Positions 1 to 7,799 of a stretch of DNA of 61,628 nucleotides are shown here, piece by piece; position 1 is the stretch's first letter, and every line of letters begins with the position of its first letter. The notes below the pieces were generated by a model. That model was not told where the DNA came from, searched no databases, and saw only the letters and a list, made by a program, of their open reading frames with translations. The translations under genes were made by a program, and so were the position numbers. Source of the stretch: Lachnospiraceae bacterium (GTDB lineage Bacteria; Bacillota; Clostridia; Lachnospirales; Lachnospiraceae); contig JAILOK010000125.1 in NCBI GenBank assembly GCA_024690825.1, forward strand, positions 1 to 61,628. The letters are read 5' to 3'.

Positions 1-961
1 TGACCTTATTCCCATCCCTTGTACACGGCATGCATGCAGGCGAACCCAGAGCATCACTCGCAACAAGCGTAAGCTTATACATCGATTCCTGTTCTTCCCC
101 TTCTCTATAGACCTTTGAAGAGAATAAAACCCTGGCAAGATCGACCGTTAAAGCAGGGCTTACTCCGACACTATTATCACTTACACTGTTTTTACTCAAA
201 GAGCCATCCGGCTCCACACTAAAGACGCATGGTTTCGTTTCAGTGCTTCTTGTACGAAGCCACCATTTGGCGGGTTCTCCGTTAATGTCCCTTTTTATAC
301 GGGAATCAGATGCGTCTGTATCTCTGAAATATCCCAGATTACTATTGATCACACTCCTCGCATCCAGCAAGAACACCGGGTCTGTAGCAGTAAGATCATT
401 CTGCCCATACGTTCCATACGGATAGTCAACTACTATCCAGTGATCCTCGTAAGAAGTGTTATCCTCAATGATAGCACCTTTCTCAGCAGTGCTGAATACG
501 CCTGCCTTATTATAAAATTCGTCTACAAGCCACTTATGGATGTCGCTTTCTATGAATAATTCACCGTCTAACGTTACTGCCCAGATATTTGATTCCGTGT
601 CAAACCTGTACTTAGCCAATACATTGTCACAGTCTAAAAGCAAATAATTATTTCCGTCTGTATTACTATCCAATATGCTCAGCACTCTGTACTTCATGGG
701 CTTCCCAGCATATTTGCCAAAGTACACATAGTCTCCATTCCAGGAAACAGACGGTTCACTCGGAGACTCCGGTTCCCTAGCAATCGTCCCAACCCCCAGA
801 CCCGTGATGGTCTTTTCAGCCGGTGTATCGGCCTTTACCTCCATGACAAAGGGCTTGCAGGGCATTGACCCAAAAACTATGGCCGCTGAAAGGATCAGAT
901 TCAGCAGAACCTTTGATAATCTGACTCTGTGTTTTGTGTTTTCCTTCATATTCCGGTTCAT
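1..961 (-). CDS. Secreted DUF6273-type protein, C-terminus outside the window
   Basis: The reading frame stays open for 320 codons from an ATG at 961 and runs off the window edge, so the C-terminus is missing. The start is preceded by an AAGGGGGAG ribosome-binding site about 8 nt upstream. The N-terminus is basic (MNRNMKENTKHRVRLSK) and followed by a hydrophobic stretch ending near residue 45, which fits a signal peptide. Further on are the phrases WNGDYVYFGKYAGKPMKYRVL, AKWWLRTRS and GVSPALTVDL, which recall the DUF6273 domain found in many secreted or surface proteins of Clostridia. Its biochemical role is unknown. A promoter candidate lies at 1044-1073. The family call is from memory of the motif, so moderate confidence; the coding status is firm. 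Confidence 0.75.
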   Translation of the reverse strand, partial: MNRNMKENTKHRVRLSKVLLNLILSAAIVFGSMPCKPFVMEVKADTPAEKTITGLGVGTIAREPESPSEPSVSWNGDYVYFGKYAGKPMKYRVLSILDSNTDGNNYLLLDCDNVLAKYRFDTESNIWAVTLDGELFIESDIHKWLVDEFYNKAGVFSTAEKGAIIEDNTSYEDHWIVVDYPYGTYGQNDLTATDPVFLLDARSVINSNLGYFRDTDASDSRIKRDINGEPAKWWLRTRSTETKPCVFSVEPDGSLSKNSVSDNSVGVSPALTVDLARVLFSSKVYREGEEQESMYKLTLVASDALGSPACMPCTRDGNKV

Positions 962-1043
962 TATTTCTCTCCCCCTTATACAAGCATGTTTATTCAGACT
1001 GTCACATAACGGACTATATTATTGAACAGTATATTCAGAATCT

Positions 1044-1073
1044 ATTGTACCGCATTTTTCTTTATCCGGTCAA
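1044..1073 (-). promoter_or_regulatory. Putative sigma-A promoter for the DUF6273-type gene
   Basis: On the minus strand TTGACC (1068-1073) and TACAAT (1044-1049) are separated by 18 nt. Transcription would start near 1037 and give a leader of about 75 nt before the ATG at 961. Inferred from hexamer match and position only. Confidence 0.45.
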
Positions 1074-1199
1074 TCACGGAACATCAGACATAACCCTCTA
1101 CTCCTTCACGACGCACCGGTTGTTTAGCGCCCTCTACGCAACGATATAATAGCCCTAACTTCTTTCTTTTAATCTACAAACAATATCCAAATGCTTATT

Positions 1200-1339
1200 T
1201 TATAGGCTTCTGATCAGGTACTTGCCGTCCGGTGCGTTTGAATCATATTCGGCGACTGCCCGAAGCCTCTGTCTGATAGCGTATAGAGCCGAATAGTTGA
1301 TCTCATGTTTCCATTCATGTCTGTATTTTTTTCTTTCAT
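1200..1339 (-). pseudogene. Remnant of a VTC-domain polyphosphate polymerase N-terminus
   Basis: Read on the minus strand, this stretch encodes KKYRHEWKHEINYSALYAIR followed by QRLRAVAEYDSNAPDGKYLI-RSL and then a stop. From memory this matches the start of bacterial VTC-domain polyphosphate polymerases (RHEWK...YLIRSLYFDN), which are normally well over 200 residues. Here the gene stops exactly where YFDN should follow. The only nearby ATG (1339) is one base out of frame: it reads MKEKN through a run of seven A, and one extra A would restore MKEKKYRHEWK. So I see a 3' truncation plus a frameshift. No ribosome-binding site is obvious. It is either a decayed fragment left by a rearrangement or a chance resemblance; the length of the match argues for the former. 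Confidence 0.5.
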
Positions 1340-1832
1340 GTCTGTCTATGTATGCTGTGAAATCCGGTCACTCGTTTTTCTTTTTTCCAAAATAAAATAA
1401 AAATCCGTATATTTCACCGGACTTCACAGAATCTACACTCTTTTTCACAGTTTGTTCACAGTATACGCTGCCTTATCTTCATAGCTCCCTGGCATCCCTG
1501 TCTGTCACCTCAGTCACCGTGCCTGCATGAGTAAAGGCGATGCTTATGGCTATCCCAATAGGGGCAAAAGACGGGCTTCCGGGTAAGGATCATCAGACGG
1601 ATAAAAAGCATGTCATCCCGGCTTTAGAGAGTCCGGGACCTGACATATTCAACTTATTTTTACTGAATGCCCAATTGTTTACTTCAGAATATCTTAAAGA
1701 ATAATATGTGGTTTTTTAGCCTTAAGTATCAGCTGTTTGGTTATATTTCGGTTATATCTCTCTATGCTACAGGCTTATCTTAATCCCCCGAATGCCCATA
1801 AATACTAAGCTCAATGCATCACTACTTTTTCA
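1340..1832. other. Gap without a recognisable gene; contains one hairpin
   Basis: No open frame with a ribosome-binding site was found on either strand. An imperfect inverted repeat lies at 1610-1646 (ATGTCATCCCGG against CCGGGACCTGACAT) without a T-tract, so it is not a convincing terminator. Short open stretches exist but none resembles a family I know. Together with the VTC remnant next to it, the area looks like a decayed region. Confidence 0.5.
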
Positions 1833-2507
1833 TCAAGCTTCAAACTTGTAACCCATCCCCCAGATCGTCTTGATAAGGTCACCTTTGGCTCCCATCTTGG
1901 CGCGGAGTTTTTTGACATGGGTGTCTATGGTGCGGGCGTCGCCAAAATAATCGTAGTCCCAGACGCTGTTCAGGATCTTTTCTCTTGAAAGGGCTATGCC
2001 GGCATTTTCCATAAAATACATGAGAAGCTCGAACTCTTTGAAAGAAAGATCGACCGGTTCTCCGTCCACGGTAACCGAATGCGCCGTTTCATCGAGGATT
2101 ATTCCTGCCATTTCAAAGCGTTTCGCTTCTCCTATTGCATTTGTGCGGCGAAGGATCGCATCCACCCTTGCGACCAGGATCTTTGGCGAAAAAGGCTTCG
2201 AGATATATTCATCCACTCCAAGTTCAAAGCCTAAAAGTTCATCCCTTTCCTCTCCTCTTGCGGTCAGCATGATGATGGGGACCTTTGAATATTCACGGAT
2301 GCTGCGCACCACCTGCCATCCGTCAAGTTTAGGCATCATCACATCCAGGATGATGAGCGCAATATCCTTTACATCAAAGAATCTGTCAAGTGCTTCCTGT
2401 CCGTCTGCGGCCTCGATCACCTCATAGTCTTTTTGGGCAAGAAAGTCTCCCACCAGTTTTCTCATGCGGCTCTCATCATCAACGACAAGGATCTTAATCT
2501 TCTCCAT
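1833..2507 (-). CDS. OmpR/PhoB-family response regulator
   Basis: This 224-residue protein has an N-terminal receiver domain (about residues 4-117) with the acidic pair DDE, the phospho-acceptor aspartate in LIILDVMMPKLDG, a TAR switch and the lysine in YISKPF. A C-terminal winged-helix DNA-binding domain (about 128-224) carries the typical LSFKEFELLMYF and RTIDTHVKKLRAK motifs. It is expected to bind DNA when phosphorylated. No cognate histidine kinase is adjacent: the gene overlaps the 3' end of the upstream membrane-protein gene by 14 bp, and that lies behind dut, so all three are probably co-transcribed. It is therefore an orphan regulator here. Family assignment is firm; targets are unknown. 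Confidence 0.93.
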   Translation of the reverse strand: MEKIKILVVDDESRMRKLVGDFLAQKDYEVIEAADGQEALDRFFDVKDIALIILDVMMPKLDGWQVVRSIREYSKVPIIMLTARGEERDELLGFELGVDEYISKPFSPKILVARVDAILRRTNAIGEAKRFEMAGIILDETAHSVTVDGEPVDLSFKEFELLMYFMENAGIALSREKILNSVWDYDYFGDARTIDTHVKKLRAKMGAKGDLIKTIWGMGYKFEA

Positions 2508-3168
2508 TTTGCGTATTCTCCATCTGTTTTTCTTTCTCTTTCAGCTGTCTTTCCCGTTCTTCCAGATTCTGTTCCCAATCCGCATACTGGTTCTCTATCA
2601 CGGTCTTGTAGTTTAATATGTTCGGATTATCCGAATTCAGGGCTATTATAAAAAGCGCGGCGATGACAAGGACCAGGAATATATTTATTATCACGGAGGT
2701 CCTGTAGCCGTTTTTCATCTTCTTCATCTCCTGCCTGGCATCCGGTGCATAAGCGGGACGCATGGCAGCCCTGGCTTCGTTTCTTGCCCTCTGGGTAAAA
2801 AGAGATTCTGTATTTATCGTATAGATAGTGTCCTTATCTATTCCCGGAGACTGTAAAAGATATGCCCTGATCTCAAAAAGAAATTCATGTCCTGTGGGTG
2901 TGACGAACAGTTTGTTTTCTATCATTTTGTTGTAGATTGCAAGCACTTCCGCGGGATTATTCATGTTCATGCGGCTTTTGATATACATTATCTTTTTCAG
3001 TTCTTCTCTTGCTGCCGCGGCATCATGAACAGACGCATATCTGACTCCCTGAACAACAAGTTCGGACGCATTGGCTTTTAACATTTCATCAGCGCCCGGC
3101 TGTCTGGCCGTATCAGAGCTGTTTGATGAAGCTTTGTTTTCGGCCTTAATTTTTTCCTGTACTTCCAA
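2494..3168 (-). CDS. Unknown membrane protein with a C-terminal coiled coil
   Basis: I do not recognise this protein. The longest frame opens at 3261, but that would overlap dut by more than 110 bp. A TTG at 3168 with AGGGGCGG about 3 nt upstream gives 224 residues and only a 23-bp overlap, so I prefer it; an ATG at 3084 is another option. It has a soluble region of about 150 residues, then a single membrane segment ([19 protein letters not shown]), then a charged heptad-like tail ([17 protein letters not shown]) likely to form a coiled coil. The order dut, this gene, response regulator with overlapping ends implies translational coupling. It could sense a signal for the orphan regulator, but it has no kinase motifs, so that is only a guess. 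Confidence 0.7.
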   Translation of the reverse strand: MEVQEKIKAENKASSNSSDTARQPGADEMLKANASELVVQGVRYASVHDAAAAREELKKIMYIKSRMNMNNPAEVLAIYNKMIENKLFVTPTGHEFLFEIRAYLLQSPGIDKDTIYTINTESLFTQRARNEARAAMRPAYAPDARQEMKKMKNGYRTSVIINIFLVLVIAALFIIALNSDNPNILNYKTVIENQYADWEQNLEERERQLKEKEKQMENTQNGED

Positions 3169-3577
3169 AACCGCCCCTGTCCTTTCCTTCAAGCCTGTCT
3201 GTTTCTTCAAATTCGACGACCGGCTGATGCTCATATACCCTGAACTGGCAAATCCTGTCATTTAAGGCTATCTTTGTATCCCTAATCGCAAGTACGGGCA
3301 TGAACCACTGGTCGTTATCTCCGCAGTATGTTTCATCTATGATGCCGCAGCTGTTTGTCTGTATTATCCCGTAGTTTTTGAATGTACTGCTTCTGGGGAC
3401 CACATGCGCCTCATAGCCTTCCGGGAGTTTTATGGCAACACCAAGGGGAATGAGTTTGAACTCTCCCGCTTTCAGTTCGACATCCTCAGCGCATCGGAGA
3501 TCTATCCAGTCGGATTTTCCCTCGATATATTCGAGTTTATCTATCTTATCCGTGAAATATTTTATCTTTATCTTCAT
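3146..3577 (-). CDS. dut: dUTP diphosphatase (dUTPase)
   Basis: The 143-residue protein hydrolyses dUTP to dUMP and pyrophosphate, keeping uracil out of DNA and feeding thymidylate synthesis. Recognisable dUTPase motifs are [12 protein letters not shown] (motif 1), [13 protein letters not shown] (motif 2, with the conserved PRSS), [13 protein letters not shown] (motif 3), a modified motif 4 in [13 protein letters not shown], and the glycine-rich C-terminal arm [10 protein letters not shown] that closes over the active site. Length matches trimeric dUTPases. The ATG at 3577 follows GGGAGGA. It is first in a run with the membrane-protein gene and response regulator, an unusual partnership for dut. 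A promoter candidate sits at 3610-3639. Confidence 0.92.
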   Translation of the reverse strand: MKIKIKYFTDKIDKLEYIEGKSDWIDLRCAEDVELKAGEFKLIPLGVAIKLPEGYEAHVVPRSSTFKNYGIIQTNSCGIIDETYCGDNDQWFMPVLAIRDTKIALNDRICQFRVYEHQPVVEFEETDRLEGKDRGGFGSTGKN

Positions 3578-3609
3578 CCTGACAATCCTCCCGTTCTTTT
3601 ATCCTGTAA

Positions 3610-3639
3610 ATAATACCATTTTTTCATTATCCTGTTCAA
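3610..3639 (-). promoter_or_regulatory. Putative promoter of the dut operon
   Basis: Minus-strand TTGAAC (3634-3639) and TATTAT (3610-3615) are separated by 18 nt, about 35 nt upstream of the dut ATG. Inferred from sequence match. Confidence 0.45.
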
Positions 3640-3714
3640 CCGCGAATGTCATTAATCACTATTGCCATGCGTCCCGTACCGATATTACAAATCGTTTTCG
3701 GATTACTGTCGGCA

Positions 3715-3897
3715 GCGGGACGGTCTGATATTTTCAAAAGCGAACCATCAGCGCAGCAACGAGAGATAACTTCCTACGAAGATTTAGCCTGTGGGGAGAG
3801 AGGCGGAGCCGAACTTCCCGTTCAGGCTTAATCGAAGTTGGAAGTTAACTCGACGGCGGCGGAGCGCGGTGAGCGTTGAAAAATCAGACCGGGCCGC
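3715..3897. repeat. Structured inverted-repeat element, copy 1
   Basis: A non-coding element bounded by GGTCTGATATTTTCAAAAGC on the left and the complementary AAATCAGACC near 3890, extended outward by GCGG/CCGC. The core (AGCGCAGCAACGAGAGATAA at about 3750, and ACTCGACGGCGGCGGAGCG at about 3848) is nearly identical to the reverse complement of the element at 18855-19017. Inner complementary segments AGCCTG/CAGGCT and AACTTCC/GGAAGTT suggest a branched fold. It lies between the dut promoter and the smpB promoter. No protein is encoded. It may be a miniature mobile element or a folded RNA. Confidence 0.75.
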
Positions 3898-3917
3898 GCT
3901 AAAGCAAAAAACTCTTA

Positions 3918-3946
3918 TTGATTTGAAAAAATCTGCGATATATAAT
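3918..3946 (+). promoter_or_regulatory. Putative promoter of smpB
   Basis: TTGATT (3918-3923), a 17-nt spacer and a perfect TATAAT (3941-3946). Transcription would start near 3953, just ahead of the GAAAGGAG ribosome-binding site. Confidence 0.55.
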
Positions 3947-3970
3947 GATTCAGTCCGAAAGGAGCATATC

Positions 3971-4444
3971 ATGCCTTCAAAAATGAACGACCCGGTAAAG
4001 GTCATTGCAAAGAATAAAAAAGCCTATTTTGATTATTTTGTGGAAGAAGAGCTGGAAGTGGGCATTGAACTGTGCGGCACGGAAGTCAAGTCGATACGCC
4101 AGGGAAAATGCAGTATCCGCGAGGCTTATATCCATGTTTTAAAAAATGAACTCTTTATAGACGGCATGAATATCACTCCGTATGAAAAAGGGAATATCTT
4201 TAACAAAGATCCCCTAAGGTCGAGGCGGCTTCTTGCGCATAAAAAGGAGATCCTGAAGCTGAACGGACAGACTTCGGAGAAAGGCTATACCATCATGCCT
4301 TTGGAGGTCTATTTAAAGCAGGGAAAGGTCAAAATGAAGATTGGTCTGTGCAGGGGCAAGAAGCTCTATGACAAACGTCAGGCCATCGCCAAAAAGGATG
4401 CAAAGCGCGAGGCAGAAAGGGAGTTCAGAGTCAGAAACCTTTGA
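3971..4444 (+). CDS. smpB: SsrA-binding protein SmpB
   Basis: SmpB binds tmRNA and brings it to stalled ribosomes in trans-translation. The 157-residue product has the usual length and motifs: KNKKAYFDYFVEEELEVGIE, LCGTEVKSIRQGKCSIREAY, the NI..YEKGN segment, RRLLAHKKEI, and the basic C-terminal tail beginning GKKLYDKRQAIAKKDAKRE. The frame is open upstream to 3791, but GAAAGGAG 6 nt before the ATG at 3971 and the homology start fix the beginning. Its 3' end overlaps the convergent GLUG gene by 14 bp. In many Clostridia smpB sits directly beside rnr and ssrA; here those lie about 49 kb away in this window, so the cluster has been split. Confidence 0.97.
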   Translation: MPSKMNDPVKVIAKNKKAYFDYFVEEELEVGIELCGTEVKSIRQGKCSIREAYIHVLKNELFIDGMNITPYEKGNIFNKDPLRSRRLLAHKKEILKLNGQTSEKGYTIMPLEVYLKQGKVKMKIGLCRGKKLYDKRQAIAKKDAKREAEREFRVRNL

Positions 4445-7400
4445 TGACATAGACTCCCGAATAATCCTCAGCCTCTGTTTCCACATAGCTTCCCCTGACA
4501 TTTGTATCGCATTCTATGAACTTACCGTCCACATATCGGTAGATCGTACCGATTCCCCCACACGGATCATAAAGCCGCAATTTGTAACCGTCCGTATTTT
4601 TGTTTCCGGGATCAGTCACATCGATCCTGTAGGTGATCTGCTTCCTTACATCTTCTCCTTCTTTTTTTATCTTATTGCGGATTGATTCGATGATCCTTGC
4701 CACAAAGTTTTCTTCAAAAACAGGTTCTTCAAGGATCGACGCGTTCAGTTTTGTTTCCTTTTCAAAGACTCCGTCAATAAATGCCATCGGTCTTTCGGTT
4801 CCCGGATACATCTCCCCGCTTTCTACAACCTTTACCGTTTCTATATAACGGCCCTCGACTATCGCGGCTCCCGACATTACCTGACCTGAAAGATCCGGCC
4901 AGCTGACATAGTAACCCGCCTTTTCATCAGGCTCCGGGTAAGAAAGGACTGACAGATCCCCGCCGTAGGGAACCTCCTGTTCCCCGAGCCTTATCACCTT
5001 GTCATCTTCCCGGTCTTCGTCAGTGATGCGAAAACTTACTTTCATATGCGAAAAAGCAGCGGGTACGGCCGGATTCATGAGCAATTCTTCATAGGTTACC
5101 GGTTCTGAAATATCCCTGTAGCTTACTCCGTCTATACCGTTTGTTTCATTTTCCACGAAACGGTTTCCCGAAATGACCGAAAGCTTCGCCTCCTGAGTCT
5201 CTTTGTCTCTTTCAACCTGTCCGGCTATAGACCCGGTCCTGTCCCCTGTTTTCATGAAAGTCGGCATACAGTTATTATCTACCAGAGTGGTGCCATAGCC
5301 TGCTATACCGCCCATGTTATTGTTTCCTCCTATGCAGGAAAGCACATAGCAGTTTCTGATGATCGAGCGTGACTGTCCGGCGATGCCTCCGACATATCCG
5401 CCCTCAAGGCTTTCCACAAGTCCATACCCCTCACAGGCTGTCACTATGCCCTGTGCCATATAACCGACTATGCCGCCTGCGCCATCCTTCTTGCTCTCTA
5501 TCTCTCCGGTGTTCCTGCAGTCACAGATGATATTTTTCAAAAGATATTTATCTCCCGGAGAATAGTGCGCCTCTCCGGCAGCATTCTGTTCGGGGTCGTT
5601 GTCATCTATATCCATGGCTCCGCAGATACCGCCGATATTTATATCACCCTGTATGATCCCGGAATTGTCGCAATTGTCAGTTCTTCCGGAGGTTATTCTC
5701 TCTATCATGATATCGGAAACATCCGTGTATATCTTTTCCATCGCACTTCCGGGATTTCCGAGTCCGTCTATGTCATCGGCCAGGATATGAAAGACGACAT
5801 TGAGCTGGTCATTGACTGCTGCAAGATCTGTATTTGTCTGGTGGGATGTATTCTTCGAATGTTCTCCCAAGGCATTTACCGCGTCAAAGACCCCGTTTAA
5901 CTGACTGGTCAGAAGATTCTTGCTGTTGTCCCAGTCGTTTCCGAGCTTCGTCGCCCGAAGCTCCGACTGTGAGTTTATATAATCAAAGACTCCCCTCGTG
6001 GATCTGTTCGCGCTTTTTAAGTCATTTATCAGGCTGTTCATATCCGAGTTGGTCTTTGCAATGTTTTCGCTCAGCGATCTTCGCGCCTCCCCCAGATACG
6101 GCTTTGTGATCGTATAAATGATATCGAGCTGTCTTGCGATCTCAGCAGCAGCTTCTGCGGCATCGGTCGTATCTTTTGCAAGTCTTGCATTGCACTCCGA
6201 TACTGCAGCCAGATCGTTATCGGATATGGCTTTGGCCAGATCTTCGGCATCCTGTTTCATCCTCTTTGTGGCTTCATCATACTTTGCCCTGTTTTCACTT
6301 AATTTTCTCAATGCTTCATTAAAAGACAGGGCTTCATTTTCCGAAAGTTTGTCGATTATATCGAGATCTCCCAGAAGCTTTTTAAGGTCATTATTGACAG
6401 ACATCATATCATCAGCCGATCTGTCCAGACTGTCAAAGATCTCGGGCATCATTCCCGTAACATGACGCACCCGTCCAGCCAGAGTATTAACTGTCTCAAT
6501 GTTTGTGTTCATGAAGTTCTTGAACTGATCCGACATGACATTGGTCGTATCGACCGCACTGTTTGCATATCCCGTCAGGTTGTCAAGATCCCCGTCCAGG
6601 ACATCCACACCGCCGTCGGCATGATCTATCGTGGCGTCGACCAGATCGTGAAGCTTGTCAACAGCCTCGGTCAGCGACTGGACATCATCAGGTTCAAGAT
6701 GCGGTTCCATCTGTCCGACTATGCCCCCGATATCCTTTCTGCCGTAGATCCTTCCTGAATTTGTGCACATGGCTATGATGCCGGACTGTCTGCCCGCTAT
6801 GCCTCCCGTATTGTATCCTGTATGCTCATAACCCACTGTTCCCCTGTTATCACATCTTATGATGCTTCCCTTCGAATAGCCGGCTATGCCCCCCGTATCT
6901 GTTCCCGTGCTTGCAAGCGGGTTTTCCTCGGTGTTTCCCGATTTCAGGTTTTCAAGGATCTTTGCGCCGGTATTCATCTCATCTTCTTCATTTACCCACT
7001 CGACGGTGTCGTTGAGATCACCTTCATTTTCCGAATCGGATATGGTACCGAAGTTTTTGCCGGCTATCCCTCCCGTATGATAATAGCCCGTAACGGTTCC
7101 CTCATTTTTGCAGAAGCTTATGAGACCGGTTACTTCATTTATGGCGGCAAAGGCTCCCGTAGCGGTTTTTCCCTTTATCTTTCCTTCAAAGGTACAGTTT
7201 CTTATGACACCGTAGTTGATGCCGCAGAATCCTCCCGTGACCTGCTTATCATTTACAGCATCGATGTTTGCAAAAAGCTCCAGGTCCTTTACCACGCCTT
7301 TTGTTCCTATGTATCTGAAAAGCCCTGTCACATATCCGTCTCCGTTGTACGAGTACTCGGAGATCCTGTGGCCGTTTCCGTCAAAGATTCCGTTAAAGAT

Positions 7401-7799
7401 CGGTATGGTCGTAAAATCCGAATTTATGAGACGGATATCATCTTCAAGCCGTATGTATTTGTATTCGGACCATGTATCAAGACCGCAGTTTTTTGCAAGT
7501 TTTTTCAGATCCTCATCTGTTCTGATGCTGATGACTTCCCACTTTCTTTCGTTTCCCGTCTCATCTGAAGTTTCTTCGGAAAAAGCATCGTGCGCCGCAT
7601 CCTGAAGTCTTTCATCCAGCGCCATCTCATTGAGGGCTGCCTCATCGGGAGTCACGGCATTTTCGGCAGCTGCCTCACCTGCAGACACCATTACCGAATT
7701 TCCGGCAGCGAAAACACAGCAGGAGGGTCCGCAGATGATCATCTGCAGACATATGAGGGACGCGATACATGAGCGTAAATGTCTGATCCTCTTACTCAT
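4431..7799 (-). CDS. Large secreted GLUG-repeat protein with a central coiled coil
   Basis: This 1122-residue protein starts with a signal peptide (basic MSKRIRHLR, hydrophobic core, cleavage near residue 32). From about residue 160 to 360 it carries GLUG-type repeats (VTGGFCGINYGVIRNC, HTGGIAGKNFGTISDSENEG, NTGGIAGRQSGIIAMC), expected to form a beta-helix on the cell surface. A long alpha-helical region rich in D, N, E and K (about 370-720) looks like coiled coil. GLUG repeats resume (GAGGIVGYMAQGIVTACEGY, YVGGIAGQSRSIIRNCYV), followed by a C-terminal region without obvious anchor. Its ATG overlaps the stop of the upstream MMPL transporter gene by 4 bp, so the two are translationally coupled and probably work together. 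Function unknown; adhesion, matrix or export partner are possibilities. Confidence 0.85.
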   Translation of the reverse strand: MSKRIRHLRSCIASLICLQMIICGPSCCVFAAGNSVMVSAGEAAAENAVTPDEAALNEMALDERLQDAAHDAFSEETSDETGNERKWEVISIRTDEDLKKLAKNCGLDTWSEYKYIRLEDDIRLINSDFTTIPIFNGIFDGNGHRISEYSYNGDGYVTGLFRYIGTKGVVKDLELFANIDAVNDKQVTGGFCGINYGVIRNCTFEGKIKGKTATGAFAAINEVTGLISFCKNEGTVTGYYHTGGIAGKNFGTISDSENEGDLNDTVEWVNEEDEMNTGAKILENLKSGNTEENPLASTGTDTGGIAGYSKGSIIRCDNRGTVGYEHTGYNTGGIAGRQSGIIAMCTNSGRIYGRKDIGGIVGQMEPHLEPDDVQSLTEAVDKLHDLVDATIDHADGGVDVLDGDLDNLTGYANSAVDTTNVMSDQFKNFMNTNIETVNTLAGRVRHVTGMMPEIFDSLDRSADDMMSVNNDLKKLLGDLDIIDKLSENEALSFNEALRKLSENRAKYDEATKRMKQDAEDLAKAISDNDLAAVSECNARLAKDTTDAAEAAAEIARQLDIIYTITKPYLGEARRSLSENIAKTNSDMNSLINDLKSANRSTRGVFDYINSQSELRATKLGNDWDNSKNLLTSQLNGVFDAVNALGEHSKNTSHQTNTDLAAVNDQLNVVFHILADDIDGLGNPGSAMEKIYTDVSDIMIERITSGRTDNCDNSGIIQGDINIGGICGAMDIDDNDPEQNAAGEAHYSPGDKYLLKNIICDCRNTGEIESKKDGAGGIVGYMAQGIVTACEGYGLVESLEGGYVGGIAGQSRSIIRNCYVLSCIGGNNNMGGIAGYGTTLVDNNCMPTFMKTGDRTGSIAGQVERDKETQEAKLSVISGNRFVENETNGIDGVSYRDISEPVTYEELLMNPAVPAAFSHMKVSFRITDEDREDDKVIRLGEQEVPYGGDLSVLSYPEPDEKAGYYVSWPDLSGQVMSGAAIVEGRYIETVKVVESGEMYPGTERPMAFIDGVFEKETKLNASILEEPVFEENFVARIIESIRNKIKKEGEDVRKQITYRIDVTDPGNKNTDGYKLRLYDPCGGIGTIYRYVDGKFIECDTNVRGSYVETEAEDYSGVYVIKGF

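Noticed and set aside
1540-1640. Minus-strand open stretch reading PIGIAISIAFTHAGTV and ending REL
   Set aside because: It looks protein-like, but has no start signal, is short and matches no family I can name; not reported as a gene.
3791-3970. N-terminal extension of the smpB frame
   Set aside because: It runs through the repeat element; a strong ribosome-binding site and SmpB homology fix the start at 3971.
6822-7568. Plus-strand frame of 248 codons inside the GLUG gene
   Set aside because: It lies antisense to a well-supported gene with clear repeats and shows no ribosome-binding site or family motif.
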